Shown here: positions 26,594 to 34,369 of the stretch, one piece after another
How positions within the stretch are numbered: position 1 is the stretch's first letter
Layout: each line of letters opens with the position of its first letter
Assembly: GCA_028820505.1 (NCBI GenBank)
Contig: JAPPIT010000038.1
Span: 37,296 to 101,295 of the forward strand
Direction: 5' to 3'
Length of the DNA: 64,000 nucleotides
DNA from: Defluviicoccus sp.
Lineage (GTDB): Bacteria > Pseudomonadota > Alphaproteobacteria > MPNO01
Notes under the pieces: generated by a model
The model's database searches: none
What the model saw: only the letters and a program-made list of their open reading frames with translations
What the model was told of the DNA's origin: nothing
Position numbers and translations under genes: made by a program

Positions 26594-26772
26594 AGCGGGT
26601 CCGTTTTGGTTGGAACCGCTTCATCGGTTCTCTCCCGTCATGGTCGGCGAAGGCCGACCATCCACGTTTTGTTTTTTGTTTCCAATGCCTTAAAAACTCG
26701 TGGATGGTCGGCCTTCGCCGACCATGACGATGAGGAGGCAGAGGTAAAGACGCCCCTATCAAGAACGGATAG
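26594..26772. repeat. Palindromic intergenic repeat, copy C
   Basis: Bases 26637-26666 and 26699-26728 are exact 30-bp inverted copies (GTCATGGTCGGCGAAGGCCG...) around a 32-base AT-rich loop. The outer ends are imperfect inverted repeats: AGCGGGTCCGTTTTGGTTGG at the left, and AGAGCCTATCCGTTCTTGAT read from the right. The right end codes for the last residues and stop of the amidohydrolase on the minus strand. The left end starts right at the stop codon of the deacetylase gene. Confidence 0.85.
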
Positions 26773-27772
26773 GCTCTAGCCCCAGCAGCCGCCTGGCGTT
26801 GCCCGACAGGATCCGCTCGCGGGCGTCGTCGTCGATGCCGTCGTGGCCGGTCACGACCTCCACCGGGCGTTCGTATCCCATGTCGAAGCAATAGTCGCTG
26901 CCGAGCATGACCCTGTCGGCGCCGACCAGGTCTATGAGATAGGCGAGGGCCTTCTCCGAGTGGCTGACGGTGTCGTAGTGGAAGCGCCGGATGTATTCCA
27001 TGGGTCCCTTGTCGCGAGCGCGGTGCGCCATCTCCGGACGCACGGTGTGGCCGTGCTGGAGCCGGCCGACGACATAGGGAAAGACCCCGCCTGCGTGGGG
27101 CAGGCACACGTCGAGATCGGGGAACCGGTCGAGCACTCCCGAGAAGATCAGGTGCGCGGCCGCGATGCCCGATTCCATCGGGTTGCCAAGCAGGTTCGTC
27201 AGGTAGTAGCGCGCGAGCCGCTCCGGATCGACCACGTGAACCGGGTGCAGGAACAGCGGCAGGCCGAGCCCGTCGATCGCCTCGAAAATCGGCAGATACG
27301 CCTCGTCGCCGAGCTCGCCTCCGCGCACGCGGGTCATCGAATACACCCCCCTGACGCCGGGCAGTCCGGCCGCGCGCTCCAGCTCCCTCACCGCGAGCGC
27401 GGGCTCGTGCCAGGGCAGCATGGCAAGCCCCACCAGCCGGTCGGGATATCGCTCGTGAGCCGCGACGCAGCCGTCGTTGAACGCCGCCGCCAGGGCGAGC
27501 GCGTGCTCCCCGTCGGCGAAATCGACCATCGGGGCGGTCAGCGAAAGCGCGTGGATTTCGACGCCGATCTCGTCCATTTCGGCGACGCGCAACTCGACAT
27601 CCGTGAACTTGAAGGGCAGGGGGCCCATCGAGACCGGACCGCCGGTCACGGTGAAACCCTGGGCGCCGGATGCCGTTCCGGCGCCGTAGCGATGGCCGTT
27701 CCGCTCCAGCGTCTTCAGATATTCGGGCGGATAGAAATGGGCATGGATGTCGATGGGCGAGTGGGCGTGCAA
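26759..27772 (-). CDS. ACMSD-type amidohydrolase
   Basis: A 337-residue TIM-barrel hydrolase/decarboxylase. HxH (IDIHAHFYP, residues 6-14), LFLHPVH, LPHAGG and GSDYCF supply the metal ligands of the aminocarboxymuconate-semialdehyde decarboxylase-like family. I chose a TTG start at 27772: an AGAAGGAG lies 8 bases upstream and the protein then starts just before the HxH motif; a longer ATG version would overlap the divergent zur gene. Members decarboxylate aromatic or dienoic acids. The last residues (LEPIRS) lie inside repeat copy C. Confidence 0.83.
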   Translation of the reverse strand: MHAHSPIDIHAHFYPPEYLKTLERNGHRYGAGTASGAQGFTVTGGPVSMGPLPFKFTDVELRVAEMDEIGVEIHALSLTAPMVDFADGEHALALAAAFNDGCVAAHERYPDRLVGLAMLPWHEPALAVRELERAAGLPGVRGVYSMTRVRGGELGDEAYLPIFEAIDGLGLPLFLHPVHVVDPERLARYYLTNLLGNPMESGIAAAHLIFSGVLDRFPDLDVCLPHAGGVFPYVVGRLQHGHTVRPEMAHRARDKGPMEYIRRFHYDTVSHSEKALAYLIDLVGADRVMLGSDYCFDMGYERPVEVVTGHDGIDDDARERILSGNARRLLGLEPIRS

Positions 27773-27926
27773 CGCGGGGTCTCCTTCTCGGGAGGGGGGC
27801 GGTCCTCGGGCCGGCGGCACCATAGACGGGTTTGCCCACACCGTCGAAGCGCCGCCCGCACGGCAGGCGACCGGTTTGATCCCGGCAACCGCCCCCGATA
27901 GACTTCCCGGCCCGCGGGGAGGGGAA

Positions 27927-28436
27927 ATGGCGGACGCCGCAGCACAAGCCTTCAAGCCGGGCGGGCACGATCACGCCCTCTGCATCGACGACGCCTTCGC
28001 TGCGGCGCAGCGGATTTGCGACGAGCGCGGCCTTCGCTTTACCCCTCTGAGGCGGCGGGTTCTCGAGATCGTCTGGGAGCAGCACAACCCTGTCGGCGCC
28101 TACGAGATCCTCGACCGGCTCCGGTCGGAACGCGGAAGGGCCGCGCCGCCCACGGTCTACCGCGCACTCGACTTCCTGCTCGAATGCGGCCTGGTCCACA
28201 GGATCCATTCGCTCAACGCCTTTATCGGCTGCCCCGATCCTCAGGCCGCCCATTCCGGGCAGTTCCTGATATGCCGCGGCTGCCGCACGGTGGGAGAACT
28301 CGGCGACCGGGAGATCGAGGGCATGGTCGCGGGCCGCGCCGAGACGCTGGGCTTTTCCGTCGAGGGCCAGACGATCGAGCTGCTCGGGCTCTGCCCGTCC
28401 TGCCGCGACGACGGGGATTCGCGGGACGCCGCCTGA
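27927..28436 (+). CDS. zur: Zinc uptake regulator Zur (Fur family)
   Basis: A 169-residue metalloregulator. The winged helix has RFTPLRRRVLEIVWEQ and the recognition region APPTVYRALDFLLECGLVHR, very close to Zur rather than Fur proteins. Two CxxC pairs for the structural zinc are present (CRGC and CPSC), with an N-terminal HDHALC sensing segment. ATG after GGGGAGGGGAA. It probably represses the operon with the box at 10265-10284 when zinc is sufficient. It stands alone rather than next to the transporter genes, being divergent from an unrelated amidohydrolase. Confidence 0.9.
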   Translation: MADAAAQAFKPGGHDHALCIDDAFAAAQRICDERGLRFTPLRRRVLEIVWEQHNPVGAYEILDRLRSERGRAAPPTVYRALDFLLECGLVHRIHSLNAFIGCPDPQAAHSGQFLICRGCRTVGELGDREIEGMVAGRAETLGFSVEGQTIELLGLCPSCRDDGDSRDAA

Positions 28437-28518
28437 CCCCGGCCGGCGCCCGGCGGTTCGAACTCGGACGAGAATGCGCTAGACTCCTCCCCGCAGCGAG
28501 AGCCCGGGAGGCGAAGCC

Positions 28519-29583
28519 ATGACGTCGCATGTGCTGGGCGGTGCGTTCGTTCCCCATGCGCCCCAGTTCTTCACCATGCCCGAAACCGAGGATCCCGCCA
28601 CCGTGGGGCGCGTGCGCGAGGTGGCCGGCCGGATCGGCGGGGCGCTCGCCGCGCTCGAACCCGATATCTGGATCGTCGTCGCCAACGATCACGTCAACCA
28701 GTTCTTCCTTCACTGCACGCCGGCCTTCGCGCTGCATACCGGCGCCGAGGTCAGGGGCTCGTTCGCGGGACGCGACTTCCGCTACGAGGTGGCGAGCGGG
28801 ACCGCGCACGCGCTCATCCGCCACCTCCAGGCCGAGGGGTTCGATCCCGCCTTCACGTCGACCGCGGAGATCGACTACGCCTTCGGGATCCCGCTCTCCC
28901 ATCTCGGGGTCGACGCGCCCATCGTTCCGATCTACGCCAACGCCTACGTTCCGCCGCAGCCGTCGATGGAGCGCTGCTACGGCTTCGGGCAGGCGCTGGC
29001 GCGCGCTCTCGCGGCCATCGATGTCCGCGCGGTCGTCGTCGCCAGCGGCGGCATGTCCCATTTTCCCGGGACGGAGCGCTACTCCAACCCGGATCTCGAC
29101 TTCGACAAGGCCCTGCTGGAGCCGCTGAGCCGGGGACAGTTGAGGACGCTGCTTTCCCTCGACGAGAAGAGACTCGACGATACCGGCAATGTCGAGCTCA
29201 GGTGCTGGGCGATCGGCGCCGGCGCGCTGGGGGAAAGGGTGCCCGACGTGGTCCAGCTCGACCCCAGCTGGCACCACATCTACGGTTCCCTCGGCTGGTT
29301 CACGCCGCAGCCCGCTTCCGTCCACAGTCCGCATTACCCGCCGGTCCACGCCGAGCGGGTCGAGCTCACCCGCATCCTTCACCTTCTTTCCAACAGCGCG
29401 GCGGAGCGCGCGCGCTATGTCGGCGATCCGGGCGGTTACGCGGCGTCGGCGGGGCTCGGGGCCGACGAGACGGAGGCGCTTGCCAGCCTCGACATGGAGC
29501 GGATGCGCGCGCTCGGGGTGCACCCGATGGTGCCGTTCCTCACCCGGCTGCAGATCGACCACGAGCGGGCCAAGACCGCCTGA
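28519..29583 (+). CDS. LigB-LigA fusion extradiol dioxygenase
   Basis: A 354-residue protein. Residues 1 to about 270 are a class III (LigB-type) extradiol ring-cleaving dioxygenase with candidate iron/catalytic residues His13 (FVPHAPQ), His58 (ANDHVNQ) and His178 (GGMSHFPG). Residues about 280-354 match the small helical LigA-type subunit domain (RILHLLSNSAAERARYVGDP ... LGVHPMVPFL). In protocatechuate 4,5-dioxygenase these are two polypeptides; here they are fused. The stop overlaps the start of hpnB, an unusual partner. Likely substrate is a catechol-type ring. Confidence 0.87.
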   Translation: MTSHVLGGAFVPHAPQFFTMPETEDPATVGRVREVAGRIGGALAALEPDIWIVVANDHVNQFFLHCTPAFALHTGAEVRGSFAGRDFRYEVASGTAHALIRHLQAEGFDPAFTSTAEIDYAFGIPLSHLGVDAPIVPIYANAYVPPQPSMERCYGFGQALARALAAIDVRAVVVASGGMSHFPGTERYSNPDLDFDKALLEPLSRGQLRTLLSLDEKRLDDTGNVELRCWAIGAGALGERVPDVVQLDPSWHHIYGSLGWFTPQPASVHSPHYPPVHAERVELTRILHLLSNSAAERARYVGDPGGYAASAGLGADETEALASLDMERMRALGVHPMVPFLTRLQIDHERAKTA

Positions 29584-30752
29584 TGATCTGGACCGTCCTG
29601 GCGGCGATCGCGCTGGCCGCCTGGATCGGCCTTCTCTGCGTGCGCGGAGGTTTCTGGCGCGCCGAGCCGCGTCTCGACGGAGCCCCGGGCGCGGCGTCGG
29701 CTCCCGAAACCTGGCCCGGGGTCGCTGCGATAGTCCCGGCGCGGGACGAGGCGGAAACGGTCGGCGAGGCCGTGCGCTCGCTCGCGGAACAGGACTACCC
29801 CGGCAGGTTCTCCGTCGTCGTGGTCGACGACGAGAGCAGCGACGGAACGGCCCGGATCGCCCGCAACGCCGGCGGAGACGCCGATGTCGCGGTCATCCGT
29901 TCCGGCCCGCTCGCCCGCGGCTGGACGGGCAAGGTCTGGGCGCTGTCCGGAGGCCTCGCGCATGTCGCGACGGAGCGGCCCGATGCCCGCTATGTCTGGC
30001 TGTCGGATGCGGACGTCGTGCATCCGCCCGACATGCTGCGCGCGCTGGTATGCGAAGCCGAGGGCCGCTCGCTCGATCTTCTGTCGCTGATGGTTCTGCT
30101 GCGCGCGGAGTCCTTTTGGGAAAGGCTTCTCATTCCGCCTTTCGTGTTCTTCTTCCGGAAGTTGTTCCCGTTCGCCTGGGTCAACGATCCCGGACGACGG
30201 ATCGCGGCGGCGGCGGGAGGCTGCGTCCTGTTGCGCCGGAGCGCGCTGGAGCGGATCGGCGGCATTGGCGCGATCAGGGACGCGCTGATCGACGACATCG
30301 CCCTCGCGAGGGCGGTAAAGCCCGGCGGGACGATACGGCTGGCCCTCACCGCCGGGTCGCTCAGCGTCCGGCGTTACGGGTCCCTGGGAGAGATCTGGAC
30401 GACGGTGGCGCGCTCGGCCTTCGATTTGCTCGGATACTCCGCGCTCGCGCTGGTCGGGACGGTGGTCGCGATGACGATCGTCTACCTGGTGCCGCCCCTC
30501 CTGGTGCTGTCGTGGCCGTTCCATGGCGACCTGGCGGGGAGCGTTCTCGGTGCTTCCGCCTGGATCGCAATGGCGCTTGCGGCTTATCCCACCGGCCGGC
30601 TCTACGGGTTGCCTCCCTGGGCCGGCCTCGCCTTGCCGGTCGCGGCGGCGCTCTACATCGCGATGACGGTCGATTCCGCGCGCTGCCACTGGACCGGCGG
30701 CGGCCGCGCGTGGAAGTCGCGCGTCTACGCATCGGAGCGCGGCGGTGGCTGA
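29583..30752 (+). CDS. hpnB: Hopanoid-associated glycosyltransferase HpnB
   Basis: A 389-residue GT2-family glycosyltransferase. An N-terminal membrane helix (about residues 1-20) is followed by the GT-A domain with AAIVPARDEAETVGEAV, VVDDESSDGT and WLSDADVV, and a ring of two or three C-terminal membrane segments. This architecture, next to hpnC, matches hopene-associated HpnB. The TGATG overlap with the upstream dioxygenase and an 8-base overlap with hpnC imply one polycistronic mRNA. The sugar donor and acceptor are not known from sequence. Confidence 0.88.
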   Translation: MIWTVLAAIALAAWIGLLCVRGGFWRAEPRLDGAPGAASAPETWPGVAAIVPARDEAETVGEAVRSLAEQDYPGRFSVVVVDDESSDGTARIARNAGGDADVAVIRSGPLARGWTGKVWALSGGLAHVATERPDARYVWLSDADVVHPPDMLRALVCEAEGRSLDLLSLMVLLRAESFWERLLIPPFVFFFRKLFPFAWVNDPGRRIAAAAGGCVLLRRSALERIGGIGAIRDALIDDIALARAVKPGGTIRLALTAGSLSVRRYGSLGEIWTTVARSAFDLLGYSALALVGTVVAMTIVYLVPPLLVLSWPFHGDLAGSVLGASAWIAMALAAYPTGRLYGLPPWAGLALPVAAALYIAMTVDSARCHWTGGGRAWKSRVYASERGGG

Positions 30753-31611
30753 CACGGCCGCCAGGACGAAGACGTTGGAAACTCCCTCGGGCAAGTGGTC
30801 GGGAGACGAGAATTTCCCTGTAGGGTCGTGGCTGCTGCCCGCCCGGTTGCGTCCGCACGTCGCGGCGTACTATGCGATCGCCAGGACCACCGACGACATT
30901 GCCGACAACCCGGACCTTTCGCCCGAAGAAAAGCTCCGCCGGCTCGACGCCTTCGAGGCGGCGGTAAAGGGCGAAACCGCGGGCGGAGCGATCCCCGCCT
31001 CGGCCGAGCGAATGCGCGAAAGCCTGGCTGCGACCGGCCTCGGCCCTCGCCACGTCATCGACATCGTCGCCGCCTTCAAGCAGGACGCGACCAAGCTGCG
31101 TTACGCCGATTGGGACGACCTGATGGGCTACTGCATGCTCTCCGCATCGCCCGTCGGGCGGTATGTGCTCGACTTGCACGGCGAGGACCGGTCCACCTGG
31201 AGGGCCTCGGATCCGCTGTGCAATGCGCTTCAGGTACTGAACCACCTGCAGGACTGTCGGGACGACTATCGAGCGCTCGACCGGGTGTACCTGCCCGAGC
31301 TCTGGTTGCAGGAGGCCGGGATCGGCGTCGAAGCCCTCGACGCCGACCGTTCGAGCGACGCGCTGCGCTCCGTCCTCGACCGGATGCTCGACGGCGTCGA
31401 CGATTTGATGGTCCAGGCCCGGACTCTGCCGGGCGTTGTCAGGAACCGGCGGCTCGCGATGGAGACCGCAACCATAGTGCGCCTCGCCGATCGGTTGAGC
31501 GTGCTGCTGAGAGCCGGCGACCCGCTCGCCACCCGTGTGGCGCTCAACCGCTGGGATTTTGCCCGCGCAGGCATAGGCGGCATTGTCGGCGGGTTGCTGT
31601 TCGGCCGATAG
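30745..31611 (+). CDS. hpnC: Hydroxysqualene synthase HpnC
   Basis: A 288-residue squalene/phytoene synthase-family enzyme. In the HpnCDE pathway HpnC turns presqualene diphosphate into hydroxysqualene. Asp-rich motifs ARTTDDIADN (about residues 46-55) and the second motif near NHLQDCRDDYRALDR (about 166-180) bind magnesium-diphosphate. The GTG start lies inside the hpnB end. The paralogous hpnD is 5 kb away on the opposite strand. Confidence 0.92.
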   Translation: MADTAARTKTLETPSGKWSGDENFPVGSWLLPARLRPHVAAYYAIARTTDDIADNPDLSPEEKLRRLDAFEAAVKGETAGGAIPASAERMRESLAATGLGPRHVIDIVAAFKQDATKLRYADWDDLMGYCMLSASPVGRYVLDLHGEDRSTWRASDPLCNALQVLNHLQDCRDDYRALDRVYLPELWLQEAGIGVEALDADRSSDALRSVLDRMLDGVDDLMVQARTLPGVVRNRRLAMETATIVRLADRLSVLLRAGDPLATRVALNRWDFARAGIGGIVGGLLFGR

Positions 31612-31637
31612 GGCGCGCGCCGAACCGGGCGCTGCGT

Positions 31638-32318
31638 TCAGGTGTCGTGGTCCCCCGGCGGCGGCGCGGGCTTGACGGTTGCCTCCGCCTTGAGCGAGGC
31701 GACCTTTTTCCTGATTTCCTTCACCAGCCCGTTCACGCCCCGCTTGCGCAATATCGCCGAATACTCCGAGCGTCTGGTCGCCACCTCGCTGATCGAACCC
31801 TTGAGATAGATGTCTATCGCGCGCCAGCCGTCGTCGAAACGGCGGACGAGATAGTTCAATTTCGTATTCTTCCTCCTAGGCCGGGTCTGTCGCGTCCCGT
31901 CTATGCGGGTCTTGACGAGCACGGTCCCGGGACGCAGCGAAGCCGATTCGAGAACCCGGAAAGACTGGCCCGAATACCCGTCGAAGCGGTGCGCATACGT
32001 CGCGGTCACCAGGTCGGAGAAGGCGGAGACGAAATCGTCCCTCTCCGCAGCGGAGAAACGTTTCCAATTGCGCCTTCCCGTAACCGTCCGGCTCATCGAC
32101 CGCAGATGGAAGGCCTGCTCGATCGCGGGGGCGAGCGCGCGATAGCGGCCCTCGAAGCCGAGCGCCTTCGTGCCCTTCATCACCTGCAGGAGCACGGCAT
32201 GAAATGTTTCGATGACCTTCGCGGGTTCGGGCGGGGCGGCATTCGCCGGGGCGGAGAGAAAGACCGCGAACGTCAGCGTCGCAACCGCCGAACGAATCGA
32301 GAGGCTCGGGACCGTCAT
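31638..32318 (-). CDS. hpnM: Hopanoid-associated HpnM (MlaC/Ttg2D-like)
   Basis: A 226-residue exported protein of the MlaC/toluene-tolerance Ttg2D family as found in hopanoid clusters. A signal peptide covers about residues 1-26 (FAVFLSAPANAA); the core carries the FHLRSMSRTVTGRRNWKRFS segment with the aromatic/basic pattern of MlaC lipid-binding proteins. The start at 32318 was chosen after GAAGGAAA; an upstream in-frame ATG would hide the signal peptide. It may carry hopanoids across the periplasm, an inference from family and neighbours. Convergent with hpnC and divergent from hpnH. Confidence 0.85.
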   Translation of the reverse strand: MTVPSLSIRSAVATLTFAVFLSAPANAAPPEPAKVIETFHAVLLQVMKGTKALGFEGRYRALAPAIEQAFHLRSMSRTVTGRRNWKRFSAAERDDFVSAFSDLVTATYAHRFDGYSGQSFRVLESASLRPGTVLVKTRIDGTRQTRPRRKNTKLNYLVRRFDDGWRAIDIYLKGSISEVATRRSEYSAILRKRGVNGLVKEIRKKVASLKAEATVKPAPPPGDHDT

Positions 32319-32461
32319 CGAATTTCCTTCAAGCCGGCGCACCCGCTGCGTCCCGACATCGTACCGTCTGACGGGCACGTGCGATATATGCGCCGTACGA
32401 TACGTCCGGGCGCGGCCGGCCGTTTCGCAGTCTCGTCCTCCGACGATTGGAAAACCGCCTT

Positions 32462-32511
32462 CTCATGCTTTAATAGTCATGAGTGGGTTTGAGTGTCATG
32501 GCGTGTCATGG
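32462..32511. promoter_or_regulatory. Repeat motifs upstream of hpnH
   Basis: The 260-base divergent hpnM/hpnH region holds two exact direct repeats GTGTCATGG (32493-32501 and 32503-32511), spaced 10 bases apart (one helical turn), preceded by an inverted pair CTCATG (32462-32467) and CATGAG (32478-32483). Helical phasing is what an operator for a dimeric regulator would show. No regulator can be named. Confidence 0.45.
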
Positions 32512-32578
32512 TTGCCGAGAGCGGTAATTCTGCGGCGGAACGCCATGCTCAGGGGCAGGTTCGAGGGGCGATTTCCGA

Positions 32579-33724
32579 ATGGGTGTAGCACTGTCCCAGC
32601 AGTTGCGAATCGGTGCCTATATCTTGAAGCAGCGATTGCACGGCGTGCGGCGGTACCCGTTGGTTCTGATGCTCGAACCCCTGTTCCGCTGCAACCTGGC
32701 CTGCGCAGGCTGCGGCAAGATCGACTATCCCGATTCGATCCTGGACAAGCGCATGAGCGTCGAGGACGCGATCGGCGCGGTCGAGGAATGCGGCGCTCCG
32801 GTCGTGTCCATCGCCGGCGGCGAGCCGCTGATTCATCGCGAGATCGACGAGATCGTGGAAGGCATCGTCGCGCGAAAGCGGTACGTCTATCTATGCACCA
32901 ACGCGATGCTGCTGGAAAAGAAGCTTCACCTCTTCGAACCGAGTCCGTTCTTCTCCCTTTCCGTCCATCTCGACGGCACGCGTGAAGTGCATGATCGATC
33001 GGTGTGCAAGGAAGGCGTGTACGACAAGGCGGTGCAGGCGATTGCCGAGGCTCTGGCCCGAGGTTTCCGGGTGTCCATCAACTGCACCCTATTCGACGGC
33101 GTGGATGCCGAAGAAATAGCGGAGTTCTTCGACACGGTGGCCGGGCTCGGGGTCGACGGCGTCACCGTCTCGCCCGGCTACGCCTACGAGCGTGCCCCCG
33201 ACCAGCAGCATTTCCTGAACCGGCGCAAGACCAAGGAGCTGTTCCGCGCCGTATTCGAGCGCGGCCGCGGGAAGAAGTGGCCGCTCAACCATTCTCCGCT
33301 CTATCTCGATTTCCTCGCCGGCAACCGGGACTATCGTTGCACCCCCTGGGGCAATCCCACCCGCAACGTCTTCGGCTGGCAGCGCCCGTGCTACCTGCTG
33401 GGCGAGGGCTACGCGTCGTCCTTCCGCGAACTCATGGACGAGACGGACTGGGAGTCCTACGGCACGGGCAACTACGAAAAATGCGCCGATTGCATGGCCC
33501 ACTGCGGGTACGAGGCGACGGCCGTGGACGATCTGGCGTCGAACCCCTGGAAAATACTCGCGTTCGCCCTGTCGGGCGTGCGGACCCAGGGGCCGATGGC
33601 GCCCGAGATACCGCTCGGCGATGCCCGGCCCGCGCAATACGTCTTCTCGGAACTGGTCCGCCGGCGTGCGGCGCTAGACAAAGAAGCCGAAACGGAACCC
33701 GCCCAGCACAGCGACGCGGCGTAG
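32579..33724 (+). CDS. hpnH: Adenosylhopane synthase HpnH (radical SAM)
   Basis: A 381-residue radical SAM enzyme. It attaches 5'-deoxyadenosine to diploptene, the first step to extended C35 hopanoids. The [4Fe-4S]-SAM cluster motif is Cys38, Cys42 and Cys45 ([11 protein letters not shown]), and IAGGEPL follows as the SAM-binding GGE motif. C-terminal cysteines ([11 protein letters not shown]) typical of HpnH are also present. The last 51 bases overlap the 3' end of the convergent hpnG gene. Confidence 0.95.
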   Translation: MGVALSQQLRIGAYILKQRLHGVRRYPLVLMLEPLFRCNLACAGCGKIDYPDSILDKRMSVEDAIGAVEECGAPVVSIAGGEPLIHREIDEIVEGIVARKRYVYLCTNAMLLEKKLHLFEPSPFFSLSVHLDGTREVHDRSVCKEGVYDKAVQAIAEALARGFRVSINCTLFDGVDAEEIAEFFDTVAGLGVDGVTVSPGYAYERAPDQQHFLNRRKTKELFRAVFERGRGKKWPLNHSPLYLDFLAGNRDYRCTPWGNPTRNVFGWQRPCYLLGEGYASSFRELMDETDWESYGTGNYEKCADCMAHCGYEATAVDDLASNPWKILAFALSGVRTQGPMAPEIPLGDARPAQYVFSELVRRRAALDKEAETEPAQHSDAA

Positions 33725-34369
33725 CGAACGCAGCGCTCGCCGATAGTCCCACGCCAGCCGGGCGAGCGCCGGGAGGCCGCGCGGCTGCCTGAACGTTTCC
33801 ATCAGTATCCGCTCCGCGCGCGGCCGGCCCCCGGACGACGGCGCGGACAGAAGCGATGCAGGAAGAGGCCGTTCCGCCGGATCCACGATAACCCGAACCG
33901 CTGCGACCGGCAGGCCCGCCGCGGCGCCGATCCGCGCCACGGCTAGGCTCTCCATGTCGACCGCCGCCGCGCCCGACGATTTCCCCAGGACCGCCTTGGC
34001 CTCGACTTCCGCCACAATTGTCTCCGTCCCCGCTACGGGCGCGCTCACAGTGCCGAGCCCGGGTCTCAGTTCGGCGTCGAGACGTGCCGCCCAGTCGCCG
34101 TCGATCTCGAATGTTTCGCCCGCGGGGCCGACGATCCGGCTGGCGACGACGACGGTTCCTGCGGAAAGGCCCGGCCTGAGGCCTCCCGCGGTGCCGAAGC
34201 TGAGCAGGCCGGCCGCTCCCCGGTCGACCAGGGATCGCGCGAGGGCCTCCGCCTGCGCCGCTGAGGCGCCGCAGCAAACTATCCGGATGTTTTCGCTATC
34301 GCCGCCGCGAGCGGCCCTGGCCTCGGCCGGGAGGCCTGCGACGATCCCCAGCCGCCGCCCTGGCGTCAC
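33674..34369 (-). CDS. hpnG: Adenosylhopane nucleosidase/phosphorylase HpnG
   Basis: A 231-residue nucleoside phosphorylase-like enzyme that releases adenine from adenosylhopane to give ribosylhopane. Features are [11 protein letters not shown], a Gly/Ser-rich phosphate/ribose site, and [16 protein letters not shown] with the family's Met-Glu ribose-binding pair. GTG start at 34369 overlaps the shc stop (GTGA), so the two are coupled. It runs 51 bases into the convergent hpnH coding region, so the two genes are an antisense-overlapping pair in consecutive pathway steps. Confidence 0.88.
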   Translation of the reverse strand: MTPGRRLGIVAGLPAEARAARGGDSENIRIVCCGASAAQAEALARSLVDRGAAGLLSFGTAGGLRPGLSAGTVVVASRIVGPAGETFEIDGDWAARLDAELRPGLGTVSAPVAGTETIVAEVEAKAVLGKSSGAAAVDMESLAVARIGAAAGLPVAAVRVIVDPAERPLPASLLSAPSSGGRPRAERILMETFRQPRGLPALARLAWDYRRALRSLRRVAVLGGFRFGFFV

